61,246 nucleotides of DNA from contig JAPOXA010000005.1 in NCBI GenBank assembly GCA_026707325.1, positions 1-61,246 on the forward strand, given 5' to 3'. The DNA comes from Acidobacteriota bacterium. GTDB taxonomy: Bacteria; Acidobacteriota; Thermoanaerobaculia; Multivoradales; Multivoraceae. Below, piece by piece: positions 45,904 through 55,656 of the stretch. Position 1 is the first letter of the stretch. Every line of letters starts with the position of its first letter. The notes below the pieces were generated by a model that was given only the letters and a program-made list of their open reading frames with translations, did no database searches and had not been told where the DNA came from. Both the position numbers and the translations under genes were made by a program.

Positions 45904-46808
45904 TCTGACCTCACCACAGCGCCTACAACCTCAACGGCCTGACGAACCGCGCCCTCGGCGTAGTGGACGTACCTGAGCGTGGTCGCTGGATTCCTGTGAC
46001 CAAGCAGCCGACCGATGACAGGCACGGTCTCCCCGCTCCCCAACGCAAGGCTCGCGTAGCTGTGCCGCAAGTCGTGAAGACGAACGTCGTAGAGCTCCGC
46101 CTTCGACCGAACGATGCGCCACGAGCGGTAGAGCATCTCGGACGACATGGGTTCCGACCACTTCGGGGCGGGAAACACCCATGGGCCTTTCCTCGGAAGA
46201 CGATCGAGAAGCTCCCGCGCCGACGACGAAAGCCAGACGGTTCGGGGACCGGACTTGCCGTCCTCCAGGTACAGGTGTCCCTCGCGATACTCCCTCCAGC
46301 GCAACGACCGCATCTCACCCTGCCGACAACCAGTCAGCAAGAGCATCCGCACCAGCGCTACCGCCACCGGAAACCTCACCGCCGTCGCGTCCAGCGCCGC
46401 AGCCAAGCATCGGACCTCGTCGAAGGTGAGAAACCTCTCTCTCCCTCCTTGCCGGTAGCGGCGAACTGCCCGGCACGGGTTGCTTCCCGGCGGCCGATAG
46501 CCGTACTTCTCCGCTTCCCGCATGATGACGGAGAGCACAGGCAAGGACCGATTCGCCGCCGCCGGAGTCGCGTGCAGCGAGGCGAACCAGCGAACCACCT
46601 CCTCGCGGGCGATGTCGCCCACCGGCCGGTCGTGGAAAAAGGGGAGGATCTGGTTCTTCAGATACGACCGGTTGACCGCAAGGGTGCCCGGCTTCCAGAT
46701 CCGGCCATGGCGCTCAAAGACCTCTCTGGCGAGGTCGCGAAAGACGGGACCCCCAGCCTCTACCGACGGTTGCCCCTCCACAACCAGCTGAGTCCCGTTA
46801 CTCACCAT
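45900..46808 (-). CDS. Tyrosine recombinase (site-specific integrase)
   Basis: The start is taken at the ATG at 46808 (MVSNGTQLVVEGQ), giving 302 aa. Core-binding residues about 22-110 are followed by the catalytic domain: Arg162 in LLLTGCRQGEM, HDLRH at 245-249, GH at 270-271 and Tyr280 in TTLRYVHY. All catalytic residues are present, so it should be active. The product overlaps the second recombinase by 4 bp (GTGA) and is related to it. Tandem pairs like this occur in integrative elements and in recombinase-in-trio-like units. Unlike its partner it has no extra HTH. Confidence 0.92.
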   Translation of the reverse strand: MVSNGTQLVVEGQPSVEAGGPVFRDLAREVFERHGRIWKPGTLAVNRSYLKNQILPFFHDRPVGDIAREEVVRWFASLHATPAAANRSLPVLSVIMREAEKYGYRPPGSNPCRAVRRYRQGGRERFLTFDEVRCLAAALDATAVRFPVAVALVRMLLLTGCRQGEMRSLRWREYREGHLYLEDGKSGPRTVWLSSSARELLDRLPRKGPWVFPAPKWSEPMSSEMLYRSWRIVRSKAELYDVRLHDLRHSYASLALGSGETVPVIGRLLGHRNPATTLRYVHYAEGAVRQAVEVVGAVVRSE

Positions 46809-46983
46809 TTCTCCCGCCCCCCTTCCAGTAGTCGTCTGCAGTCGTCGAAGCCGCGCGCAGCTTGACGCGATCGGCAAGCGGCTCCCGGTCGCCCGCCTGG
46901 ATACTGGAGCACTGGTCCTTGATTGCGTGCACGCCCGCCGTCAGGCGGCGAGTCGCGTACACGCGGGCTCGGGCAGCAAGCAT
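46798..46983 (-). CDS. Small ORF upstream of the recombinases
   Basis: A 61-aa basic reading frame (MLAARARVYATRRLTAGVHAIKDQ at the start) has an AGGA about 8 bases before its ATG. Its stop overlaps the start of the first recombinase by 11 bp. I do not recognise a domain. Its size, charge and position are those of a recombination directionality factor or regulator, but this is only positional inference and it could be chance. Confidence 0.3.
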   Translation of the reverse strand: MLAARARVYATRRLTAGVHAIKDQCSSIQAGDREPLADRVKLRAASTTADDYWKGGGRNGE

Positions 46984-47033
46984 CAGGAGTTCCTGTCGTC
47001 ACGCCGCGGCAACGCCTGCGCCAAGCAGCGGCA

Positions 47034-47092
47034 AGCACCCGCTCGTAGCGCGTGTAAACGGCCATGCCGGGACCGATCGCGGCCTGGGCGAG
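47034..47092 (-). repeat. 59-bp inverted repeat, arm 1 (methylase 3' side)
   Basis: The reverse complement of this segment is identical over 59 bp to 51494-51552 in the intact methylase gene. It marks the abrupt end of homology of the truncated copy; the base beyond 47034 is unrelated. Confidence 0.95.
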
Positions 47093-48572
47093 ATCGACCG
47101 GAGCGACGTTGCCGGTCTGCAGGAGGCGGAGGGCCTGCGGAAGTTCGGCGCGGAGCGCGGCGAGGAACTCGCGACGAGTGGCGAGAGGAGCGTCGGTGGG
47201 GCGGGGCCGGCAGACGAGAACGATGCTGGAGGCAAGGGCGTTGGTGCCACTGCCGATCATCCTGTTACTGAGTTCGGTTCGCATTGGCCAAGTGCCCGTG
47301 ATGGCTAGTCCCGAGCGGATCACGGCATCCAAGAACGTCTCCCACCCGGTGCGGACGGTGCCGGTCTCTCTCCTCGTTTCGGACTGCTTGAAGGCGTAGT
47401 AGATCGTCACTGGTAAGCCGGGATGCGCCTGCTCGACGAGACGCTCCATCGCCTGCGTCATGCCGTCGAGGAAGAACTTCTCCGCCTGCTGCCTGCCGCC
47501 GTGGCGGTAGGGGCTAGCTATGAGCTCGTCGACCTTCGGCACCGCCATGGTCGAGAACAAGTCGGGAAAGACCGGTCTCAGTGAACGTCGGAGCCAGACG
47601 TAGAAGAAGTCCGACAGGTCCGCGTAGCCGATGTTGTCGTAGTAAGGCGGGTCCGTTGAGATCGTTCGGGCGAGCCCACTGGAGAGCGGTCTTGCTTGGG
47701 CGCTGGCCTGCTTCGCCGAAGCTCTCCCGCAGGATGGCAGCTTCTCCAGTGCCTTGACCATGTTCCCCAGACTGACCATGTAGTCACCGGCGAAGCCGCC
47801 AAAGACGTTGTTCTCGGCGAAGTCCCAGACCATGGGGATTGCTTGCCGCCCGAACAGGTTTCGAACCTGGGTCTTCGTAACCTCCCAACGACATAGCCCA
47901 TTGCAGATGTCAGAGAGCCGACTGAGCGCAACCCCGAGATACAGGCCTACCGCCTCGGCATACGCGACCGCGCCGGTGCCGCCGTCGCGCAGTGGCAGGC
48001 CATCCTCGGGAAGACCGGCGGCGGCCGCGTCGAGGCGAGCGCACTCCGTTGCCTCCCCGACCAGGTCAGAGAAGGTCGTCAAAGCGACAAGCTGGCGCGG
48101 CGTGAAGAGGTCGCCGTAGCTCCCCAGGCCATACTTGACAGTCCAGAAGTTACGGGGATCGTCCGGCAATGTCTGGTCCGGTTGCCATCTCGCTAGGGCT
48201 TTGTGTGCGGTGTCTTCGTGCTGGGTGGATGGCGCCAAGTAGACGCGGCTTCGGTCACCCTCGGCTACGACGGCCATCAACCTCGCCCCCATGCGCTTGG
48301 CTCGACCTTCGGCCTTGATGTGGTTGGCGTTCACCGGCGTTCCTGACATCAGACACCGGAAGTTCGCACCCCGCGACAGCTTCGTCCCGGCCTTCGCCGC
48401 CGGCAGATCAGGCGGCACGCCCGCCTTGACCGCAAACCGATAGCCCCGCCCCTCAACCACCGGCTCGACGTACGCCTCCTTCCCCTTCTTCGTCGACAGC
48501 ATCCAGGTCGACACCAGCGGCACTTCCACGTCCGCAAACGCCGGGTTCGGGCTCCTTACGGTCCGCGCCCAA

Positions 48573-48625
48573 AGCCACGCAATCACCGTCAGCTTCCGGC
48601 CCTCGTACTGCTTCAGGTCCGGGCG
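48573..48625 (-). repeat. 53-bp inverted repeat, arm 1 (methylase 5' side)
   Basis: The reverse complement is identical over 53 bp to 49967-50019 in the intact methylase. The two arms face each other across the spacer and the methylase start. Confidence 0.95.
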
Positions 48626-48685
48626 CTCCTGGAGCATCTCGCGCGTGACCTCAGCCTGGGGATACAGATGGCCATTGCGGTTCCT

Positions 48686-49108
48686 CCCGCTGCACCAACT
48701 CGAAAGGCGCCAAAGAGAGTCTCTGCGAGCAGCGCAAGCGCGCCGACACCAGAGGCCGGCAGACGGTTGCCGTAAGATGCGGCCGTGACCGTGGCAGCCA
48801 GGCAGGCCGAACCACCGGCAAGCCCGGCGCTGCCGGGGGCCACCGGCTACTCCACCGCCACCCTCAAGTTCAGCAGGTCCATCAGCCAGGTTGGCTGTAA
48901 CGTCACGGTTCCCGCCTGATGCTGGCTGGTCATGGCCTCGATGGCCCCAACACTGGGGGCGCGGCGCGCCTCGTAGCGGCGTTTCGCAGCGTCGAGGCCA
49001 CCCCGTTGCTGGACGCTCGCTTCCTATGCGCCAGCGCCGAAGCACGCGACGTTGATTCCCGGGGGTGCTTCCACTCCTGGCCGTCCTCGGCCCGCCGGTG
49101 AACGTGCC
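48686..49108. other. Spacer between the two methylase copies
   Basis: These 423 bp separate the silent and intact methylase copies and have no complete gene. They should contain the promoter of the intact methylase, though no convincing -35/-10 is visible. On the minus strand a 58-codon open remnant (48847-49023) ends in what looks like a genuine protein C-terminus. A TTG at 49052 could extend the methylase upstream, but the added residues are Pro/Gly/Arg-rich and unlike the family. Confidence 0.6.
48847..49023 (-). pseudogene. C-terminal remnant of an unidentified protein
   Basis: The frame between two stops reads [20 protein letters not shown], then VGAIEAMTSQHQAGTVTLQPTWLMDLLNLRVAVE. The helix-rich, compositionally balanced sequence looks like a real C-terminal domain, unlike the Arg/Pro-rich noise of other non-coding frames here. 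There is no start codon before Met31 of the fragment. I cannot name the family. It may be what remains of a gene displaced by the methylase rearrangement. Confidence 0.35.
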
Positions 49109-52100
49109 GTGAGACAGGGAACGAACCTGGCGACATCCAAGAAGCTGATCGAGGTCGCGCTGCCGCTCGAAGCGATCAACGTGGCATCGGCGCGAGAGAA
49201 GTCGATCCGGCATGGGCATCCTTCGACCCTGCACCTGTGGTGGGCGCGCCGCCCGCTTGCCGCGGCGAGGGCGGTGATCTTCGCCCAGATGGTGGACGAC
49301 CCGGCGGAGTACGCGGACGAGCTCCTGGCCGACCCCGGGAAGAGGCGGCGCGCCGAACGCGACCTGGCGGAGAGGCGAACCGCAGGCGGGGAACAGGCGG
49401 GGCCCGCTGTCGCCGCCGCCACCGAGCAGGAGCACGAGGAGGCGCTGGCGGAGATTGCGGCCAGTCACGAGCGGGAGCGGCTGTTCAGGCTGCTGCGTGA
49501 ACTCGTCAAGTGGGAGAACACGACGAACGAGCGCCTGCTCGACCAGGCTCGAGCCGAGATTCGGGCGAGCTGGCGGCGCACCTGCGAGCGGAACAAGGGC
49601 CATCCACGGGCGGCGGAACTCTTCGACCCTGAGAAGCTTCCGGCGTTCCACGATCCCTTCGCTGGCGGCGGCGCGCTGCCGCTGGAAGCCCAGCGGCTCG
49701 GCCTGGAAGCTCACGCTTCGGACCTCAACCCGGTGGCCGTCCTGATCAACAAGGCGATGATCGAGGTCCCGCCGAAGTTCGCCGGACGTTCCCCGGTGAA
49801 CCCCGGAACCCGAAGCGAAGCCAAGCTCGTCGACCGCCAGTGGCGCGGCGCCCAGGGACTAGCGGATGACGTGCGCTACTACGGCCGGTGGATGCGCGAC
49901 CAGGCGAAGGACCGCATTGGCCATCTGTATCCCCAGGTGGAGGTTACGCGCGAGATGGTCCGGGACCGCCCGGACCTGAAGCAGTACGAGGGCCGGAAGC
50001 TGACGGTGATTGCGTGGCTGTGGGCACGAACGCTCAAGAGCCCGAATCCCGCGTATGCCGACGTGGACGTCCCGCTCGTCTCGACCTTCATGCTGTCCAC
50101 GAAGAAAGGGAAGGAGGCGTACGTCGAGCCCTTGGTGGAAGGCCGCGGGTACCGCTTTGAGGTGAAGGTGGGGGCTCCGCTGGATGCCAGTGTTGCCAAG
50201 GCCGGAACGAAGTTGTCGCGCGGGAGCTTTCGTTGCCTAGCGTCCGGCGTTCCCATCCGCTACGAATACATCGATGATGAAGCCAACGCCGGCCGGATGC
50301 GAGAGCGACTAATGGCCATCGTCCTGGCTGGCGACCGGGGCCGAGTGTACGTCTCACCGCTGGCCGAAGCTGACGAGACCGCGAGAAGCGCGAGACCTAC
50401 TTGGAAGCCCGATGCGCCGAGCCGCGGGACTTGGGCCAGCAATGCACAAGGCAGGCGGTACGGTTTCCGCACGTTTGGCGACTACTTCACTCCGCGTCAA
50501 CTCGTGGCCTTGACGACCTTCTCCGACCTGGTCGGGGAGGCAACGGAGCGCGTTCATCTCGACGCCGTGGCCGCCGGTCTGCCTGACGACGGCCGACCGC
50601 TACACGACGGCGGCACCGGCGCGACCGCGTATGCCGAGGCGGTAGGCCTGTATCTGGCGCTAGCGCTGTCCAAGACTTCGAACGTTAACTCTTCGATCAC
50701 TTCCTGGATGAGCGATCGAGGTGCCTTCCGAGAGACCTTCGCTCGACAGGCGATCCCGATGGTCTGGGACTTCGCCGAGGCGAACTCGTTCGCCGGACTC
50801 GGGGGCAGCTTCGATGCCGCCATCGCCAAAGGGGCGATGGCGATCGAAGCGCTCCCGGCGCGGCAACCTGCGCGGGCCAGACAGATGGACGCAGCGAGCG
50901 AAGCCTCAGCCATCCGCAAAGTCGTTTCGACCGATCCTCCTTACTACGACAACATCGGCTACGCCGACCTGTCGGACTACTTCTACGTCTGGCTGCGGCG
51001 TTCCGTACCGTTCGTTTTCCCAGGTCTCTTTTCCACGCTAGCGGTGCCGAAGAGCGAGGAACTGGTCGCATCGCCATACCGTCATGGAGGCAAAGCCGCG
51101 GCGGAGACCTTCTTCCTTGCTGGGATGACTCGGGTAATGGAACGGCTGGCCGAGCAGTCTCATACGGGCTTCCCAATCACGGTCTACTACGCCTTCAAGC
51201 AATCCGAGAGAAAGGGAGCTAGTGGAGTAACGAGTACTGGCTGGGAGACGTTTCTTGGAGCCCTAGTCGAGTCGGGACTCTCGATCACGGGCACTTGGCC
51301 GATGCGCACAGAGGGAGCAGGGCGAATCCTCGCCAAAGGTACTAATGCCCTCGCCTCCAGCATCGTGCTCGTCTGCCGACCCCGCCCCGCCGACGCCCCC
51401 CTCGCCACCCGCCGCGAGTTCCTCGCCGCACTCCGCGCCGAACTCCCGCAGGCCCTCCGCCTCCTTCAAACCGGCAATGTCGCCCCGGTCGACCTCGCCC
51501 AGGCCGCGATCGGTCCCGGCATGGCCGTTTACACGCGCTACGAGCGGGTGCTCGAACCCTCCGGGCAAACCATGTCTGTGCGCGAAGCCCTCGTATCGAT
51601 CAACCGGATCCTCGACGAGATGCTCACTGCGAAGGAGGGCGACCTGGACCCCGACAGCCGCTGGGCCATCGCCTGGTTCGAGGAGTCCGGATTCAACGAG
51701 GGCGACTACGGCTCGGGGGAAACCCTCGCCAAGGCGAAGGTCACGAGTGTCGAGGGTCTGGTCACAGCCGGCATCCTCCGGTCGCGAGGCGGCAAGGTGC
51801 AGCTGCTGCGCGCCGGGGAACTCGACGAAACGTGGGACCCGACCCAGGACAGCCGTCTCTCGGTATGGGAGGCCTTGCACCACTTGATCCGCGTGCTCGA
51901 ATCGGACGGGGAGCAAGCTGCCGGCGACCTGCACCGGAAACTCGGCGGCTTGGCTGGCGACGCCCGGGAGCTCTGTTACCGACTGTTCGCACTATGCGAG
52001 CACAAGAAGTGGCCGGCTGAAGCCTTGTTGTACAACCGCCTGGTCCAGAGCTGGCCGGAAATCGCCCGGATCTCACGCGAAGCACCACCGGAGCAGCGAA

Positions 52101-52114
52101 CGATCGAGACCTGA
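49109..52114 (+). CDS. DUF1156 DNA methyltransferase (Hma-type methylase)
   Basis: The GTG at 49109 fits the family start ([42 protein letters not shown]), giving 1001 aa. That N-terminal block defines DUF1156. The SAM-binding motif I is DPFAGGG at about 182-188 and the catalytic motif IV is DPPYYDNI at about 609-616, so amino-methylation of adenine or cytosine is expected. A Lys/Glu-rich helical insertion lies between. The C-terminal ~185 residues are absent from the inverted copy. It converges on the DUF499 gene. With that ATPase and the SNF2-type helicase it makes a helicase-methylase-ATPase set; it would mark or modify DNA in that system. Confidence 0.9.
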   Translation: MRQGTNLATSKKLIEVALPLEAINVASAREKSIRHGHPSTLHLWWARRPLAAARAVIFAQMVDDPAEYADELLADPGKRRRAERDLAERRTAGGEQAGPAVAAATEQEHEEALAEIAASHERERLFRLLRELVKWENTTNERLLDQARAEIRASWRRTCERNKGHPRAAELFDPEKLPAFHDPFAGGGALPLEAQRLGLEAHASDLNPVAVLINKAMIEVPPKFAGRSPVNPGTRSEAKLVDRQWRGAQGLADDVRYYGRWMRDQAKDRIGHLYPQVEVTREMVRDRPDLKQYEGRKLTVIAWLWARTLKSPNPAYADVDVPLVSTFMLSTKKGKEAYVEPLVEGRGYRFEVKVGAPLDASVAKAGTKLSRGSFRCLASGVPIRYEYIDDEANAGRMRERLMAIVLAGDRGRVYVSPLAEADETARSARPTWKPDAPSRGTWASNAQGRRYGFRTFGDYFTPRQLVALTTFSDLVGEATERVHLDAVAAGLPDDGRPLHDGGTGATAYAEAVGLYLALALSKTSNVNSSITSWMSDRGAFRETFARQAIPMVWDFAEANSFAGLGGSFDAAIAKGAMAIEALPARQPARARQMDAASEASAIRKVVSTDPPYYDNIGYADLSDYFYVWLRRSVPFVFPGLFSTLAVPKSEELVASPYRHGGKAAAETFFLAGMTRVMERLAEQSHTGFPITVYYAFKQSERKGASGVTSTGWETFLGALVESGLSITGTWPMRTEGAGRILAKGTNALASSIVLVCRPRPADAPLATRREFLAALRAELPQALRLLQTGNVAPVDLAQAAIGPGMAVYTRYERVLEPSGQTMSVREALVSINRILDEMLTAKEGDLDPDSRWAIAWFEESGFNEGDYGSGETLAKAKVTSVEGLVTAGILRSRGGKVQLLRAGELDETWDPTQDSRLSVWEALHHLIRVLESDGEQAAGDLHRKLGGLAGDARELCYRLFALCEHKKWPAEALLYNRLVQSWPEIARISREAPPEQRTIET
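49967..50019 (+). repeat. 53-bp inverted repeat, arm 2
   Basis: Identical in inverted orientation to 48573-48625. It lies within codons for residues about 287-304 of the intact methylase, just upstream of the divergent central segment. Confidence 0.95.
51494..51552 (+). repeat. 59-bp inverted repeat, arm 2
   Basis: Identical in inverted orientation to 47034-47092. It encodes [19 protein letters not shown] and lies just downstream of the divergent central segment. Confidence 0.95.
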
Positions 52115-52171
52115 AGCGACACGGTCCGGTCAGGCGCGTGGCGACCCCGGCGCCGAACGCCTAGTGGGCCG

Positions 52172-52200
52172 CCGGCTTCGCCGGAAAACGGTGGCCACCG
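52172..52200. terminator. Hairpins between convergent methylase and DUF499 genes
   Basis: CCGGC-TTC-GCCGG (52172-52184) is followed by AAAA and then the 12-bp perfect palindrome CGGTGGCCACCG (52189-52200). The AAAA is a T-run for minus-strand transcripts, but it precedes the stem only by virtue of orientation, so a bidirectional terminator is plausible and unproven. Confidence 0.4.
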
Positions 52201-52233
52201 GTTGGTTCCGCCGAGGTGCGGCGTTCGCCTTCC

Positions 52234-55200
52234 TCACTCCTCCTCGAAGGAGTGGACCTCGAAGTTGAGGGTCCGGCTGTTCTCGCTGACCGCACGCACG
52301 ACATGCTCCGGCGCCCCGTCGGGGATCCGGGCCTGGATGTCCAGGGTCACCGTGACCTCGGCGCCCACCAGGCCGGCCAGGTGGGACACGACCTCATCCG
52401 CAATGCGGCTAGCGTCGCGGCCGGCGCGGTCGGCGCTGAGCTGCACCGTGCCGTAGAAGCGCTTCAGGCGCGGGCCGGGGGGCGGAGGATCAGGATCTGG
52501 AGAGTCGGCATCTGGAGCGTCTGCGCCCTGCGCCGCGTCCGTGACGGGAGACGGCGGCTCGGGCGACTCCCGGTCGAGCTGTTCCCGCGCGGCGCGCGGA
52601 TGCACGAGCAGCCCAGGCCCATCCGGGCTACCCAGATTGACCCGCTCGCCGCACCTGAGGCCCCGGTAGCGGCCCTGCTGTTCGTCCCAGGAGTCCGCGT
52701 AGGCGAACGTCTCCACCTCCCAGGAAAGGAGCCCCGCGCCGTCGCTCACGGCGCCCAACAGCAACGCCGGTTTCGAAAGCCGTGGCAGGTAGAGGTACTT
52801 CGCAAAGTCCTCCACGAGTTCCGCCACCGCGACATGAAGGCGCCCGGGGGCTCCGTCCTCGCCACGGCGCCACCAGACACGGTCGAGTTCCAGCCGAAGC
52901 GCGGTGCCCGCAAGGGCGCTGTCAAGCAGCTGGCCCTCCCCCCTCAGGCGTTTCGCCACCCGCTCCGCCAGGCCCGCCTGCGAACGAAGTACCACAGCTT
53001 CCCATTCGACCTCGGCTGTCGGTTCGTCCTGTGTCGGCGCCAGCAGCCACTGGTACGCCTCCGGCAGGCGCGCCTCGACGGATGCCTTCGCACTCTCGCA
53101 CTGTGTGCGCGCCTGCCGTACTTGGTGGGGCGCGAGCTCAAGCTCCTCCCGGTCTTCTTCGATCGACTCCCAAGCCAGGCGCAGACACACCGCCTCCCGA
53201 AGATCCTGCAAGCGCGACTGATCAGGCGCGAGGAACACGAGGCTGTTGCGGTAGATACGCGGCGCCTTGCCGCGGGATTCCAGGAGGCTCCGCGCCGCGG
53301 CCTCCGCCGCCGACCCGCCCTTGTGGTAGCAGTGTTCTGGCCCCAGCACGACCAACCGCGTTTCCCGTTCGTCGGGCACTTCGTGGCCGGACTGCGGCAG
53401 CACATGGACACGCTGGAAGCCGGCCCGGTCCCTGCACGCCGCGAGCAGCAAGGCGCGAACCTCCTGCCGCACGCGATCCTCATTGCGGGCGATCTGCTCC
53501 TTGCGCTCCCGAGCAAGGCGGAGCACGGTCGGCCGGGTGTCGTACCAGTAGCGCGTCCCGTCCTGGTAGAAGTACGTTGCTTGCTCCGCCAGGCGCCGCA
53601 GGGCGTCGCCGAAGACCGCGTGCTGCTCGCCCGGACGCGCGCAACCGAGCTTGATCCGCCGGTCTTCCAGGCCGCTGTGGGCGGCGCCCTTCCTCGGAGC
53701 CGAGCCCAAGTAGACGGTGCGGGCCACTCGCCGACACGCTTGTAGCCTGCCGAGGTTCGAGATCTCCGCGTCGATGCGCTGCGGTAGCGCGTTCGGCCCG
53801 TCCACGTCGCTGTCGATGACGGCTGACCAGTTCTCCGGTAGATAGCGTTTGAGTTCGCTGCCGACCGCCGTGCCCTCCACCGGGATGTTCGCAGGCTGGA
53901 TCAACGGGCTCTCGTCACCGCCTTGCCACAAGACCTGGATGACCTTCGCCATAAGCCGCAAGACACCGCGGGTGCGCTGGAAGGTGGGCAGGGTCGACCA
54001 GTCGTTGTACAACCGGTCGAAGACTTCGGGGTGGATGGGGTACGCGGCCTTGATCCGGTCCTCGTATGCCTTCTCTCGGCACTCGGCGGGAAACTCGCTC
54101 CGGTTGGCACGGTAGAACTCGGCATAGGCCAGAGCAGCGGCGTCGCGGTGGGGGAACGCCTCGCCGGCGGTGAAGTCCTCGAACAGTCTTCGCCGGACAA
54201 TCTCGAAGCCCTCTTCCGCGCTCGCTGCGCGCCACGAGGAATCGACTCGCCCGACCACGTTGCGCAACCTGTCCAGGGCCTGCCGCCCTCGCTGGCCGCC
54301 GACCTCCACGAGGTCGACTTCGGCATGCGGCGAGCCCCGGTCGTCCGATGCGGGCAGGCTGACCACGAGCAGACTGTTGCCCGCCGCCTTCACCGTCTCC
54401 GTCAGTGCCTGGGCGAAAGTGAACTGGGTCTCAAAGCTACCCGCCGGGAGGTCGCGCCCCTCGTCGAGCTGTCGAGCGTAAGCGACCCACTCGTCGATCA
54501 GGATGAGACAGGGACCATGGGCCACGAGTAGCTCCCGCAGGGCGTCGCCTGGGCTGGTGGCCCTGGCGTCGTCCTCGGCGACGCGGGCGTACGCTTCGGC
54601 GCCGCCCAGCTGCCAGGCGAGTTCGCCCCACAGAGTCCGAACCGTGGTCCCGTCCTCCTTCTCGGACGGTTTGCCGGGCGAGATGCGATTGCCAACCAGT
54701 ACGACGCGCCGCACCTCGGGCAGCCGCTCCACCTCCGCCTCCGCCATCAGGCCGCCGACCCCCGGCAGATCGGCTGGCACCCTGTCCGAGCACAAGTGGT
54801 ACAAGGCGAGCATGGAGTGCGTCTTGCCGCCGCCGAAGTTCGTCTGGAGTTGAACGACCGGGTCGCCGCCCTTGCCGGTCAAGCGCCGGGCAGCGTTCGT
54901 CAGGAGGCTCTGCAGACCCTCGGTCAGGTAGGTGCGACGAAAGAACTCGACTGGATCGTTGTACTCGCTGGAGGCCTCGCCCCTGTGGACCTGCCAGAGA
55001 TCCGCGGCGAACTCAGCCTGCTCGAGACTGCCGCTGATGACGTCCCGATGCGGCGTCGCGGCCTCACGCCAGGGCTTCAGGGCGCCGACGGCTTCGCCGA
55101 TCGGCAGCCGCACCTGCCTCTTTCTGGCGTCCCGCCGCTGTTGCTCGTACTGGGTCCGCAACAGTTCATGCTTGGTTGCGTCCACCGCGTCCGCCTCGGT

Positions 55201-55572
55201 CGCCGATACGGCCCGCAAGAGACGCGCGGCGGTGTCGAGAGCCCGGTACGCGTCGTCGCTGGAGAAGCTCTCCTGGTGAGCCCAGGCGTTGCGGACCTTT
55301 CGCAGTTCGAACAGGTGGCTTCGCTCCGTCTGGTTCAGGCCATAGCGGAACACGTTGTTCCAGTTGTCGAGAATCAGATTCACCAATGCAGTGACGTCCC
55401 AGTCACCGACCGGACGGTGCACCAGCGGCCCGTCGACGCCGACCCGCTCGAAGCCCTTGGACGCCCTGCCCGAACCCACTGCACGTCGAATCTCCAGTTC
55501 GACCCATGGGACCAGTCCGTCCTTCAGCAGGTCCAGCGCCTTGCCGACCCGGTCTCGATTCGTTACAGCCAT
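52234..55572 (-). CDS. DUF499 P-loop ATPase with N-terminal Swt1-type HEPN domain
   Basis: In this 1112-aa protein residues 1-120 resemble the Swt1-family HEPN domain: LVPWVELEIRRAVG, DWDVTALVNLILDNWNNVF, then RKVRNAWAH. The last holds the RNase-type RxxxxH motif (Arg94, His99). The DUF499 ATPase follows with Walker A TNFGGGKTHSM at about 244-254 and Walker B CLILIDEW at about 355-362. The C-terminal ~150 residues carry an acidic Pro/Asp linker and a strand-rich end. DUF499 ATPases accompany DUF1156 methylases and helicases in Hma-type defence. HEPN domains often cleave RNA in abortive responses. It starts 84 bp after the helicase stop. Confidence 0.88.
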   Translation of the reverse strand: MAVTNRDRVGKALDLLKDGLVPWVELEIRRAVGSGRASKGFERVGVDGPLVHRPVGDWDVTALVNLILDNWNNVFRYGLNQTERSHLFELRKVRNAWAHQESFSSDDAYRALDTAARLLRAVSATEADAVDATKHELLRTQYEQQRRDARKRQVRLPIGEAVGALKPWREAATPHRDVISGSLEQAEFAADLWQVHRGEASSEYNDPVEFFRRTYLTEGLQSLLTNAARRLTGKGGDPVVQLQTNFGGGKTHSMLALYHLCSDRVPADLPGVGGLMAEAEVERLPEVRRVVLVGNRISPGKPSEKEDGTTVRTLWGELAWQLGGAEAYARVAEDDARATSPGDALRELLVAHGPCLILIDEWVAYARQLDEGRDLPAGSFETQFTFAQALTETVKAAGNSLLVVSLPASDDRGSPHAEVDLVEVGGQRGRQALDRLRNVVGRVDSSWRAASAEEGFEIVRRRLFEDFTAGEAFPHRDAAALAYAEFYRANRSEFPAECREKAYEDRIKAAYPIHPEVFDRLYNDWSTLPTFQRTRGVLRLMAKVIQVLWQGGDESPLIQPANIPVEGTAVGSELKRYLPENWSAVIDSDVDGPNALPQRIDAEISNLGRLQACRRVARTVYLGSAPRKGAAHSGLEDRRIKLGCARPGEQHAVFGDALRRLAEQATYFYQDGTRYWYDTRPTVLRLARERKEQIARNEDRVRQEVRALLLAACRDRAGFQRVHVLPQSGHEVPDERETRLVVLGPEHCYHKGGSAAEAAARSLLESRGKAPRIYRNSLVFLAPDQSRLQDLREAVCLRLAWESIEEDREELELAPHQVRQARTQCESAKASVEARLPEAYQWLLAPTQDEPTAEVEWEAVVLRSQAGLAERVAKRLRGEGQLLDSALAGTALRLELDRVWWRRGEDGAPGRLHVAVAELVEDFAKYLYLPRLSKPALLLGAVSDGAGLLSWEVETFAYADSWDEQQGRYRGLRCGERVNLGSPDGPGLLVHPRAAREQLDRESPEPPSPVTDAAQGADAPDADSPDPDPPPPGPRLKRFYGTVQLSADRAGRDASRIADEVVSHLAGLVGAEVTVTLDIQARIPDGAPEHVVRAVSENSRTLNFEVHSFEEE

Positions 55573-55656
55573 ATGGAGGCGGAGTGTAGCGCCGCGTCAA
55601 GGCTGGTTGACAGCGCTGCCATCGAACGGCGACGGCATAGCGGGGCGCGACCCACT

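Larger units (their letters stand above)
47034..48685 (-). pseudogene. Inverted, truncated copy of the DUF1156 DNA methylase
   Basis: This minus-strand segment is open throughout and encodes about 550 aa collinear with residues about 267-815 of the intact methylase at 49109-52114. It runs from GHLYPQAEVTREM to [11 protein letters not shown]. It keeps the catalytic [25 protein letters not shown] but lacks the N-terminal part with DPFAGGG and the last ~185 residues. The two are nearly identical at their ends and much more different in the middle, for example RWEVTKTQVRNLFGRQ against [16 protein letters not shown]. No clear start codon or ribosome site exists. It looks like a silent cassette rather than a randomly decaying gene. 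Confidence 0.88.

Noticed and set aside
47034..48685. Second functional methylase
   Set aside because: It lacks the SAM-binding N-terminal part and the C-terminus, and no start signal was found.
48613..48843. Minus-strand 76-aa frame at the 5' junction of the silent methylase copy
   Set aside because: It runs across the junction in a frame different from the methylase and shows no family pattern.
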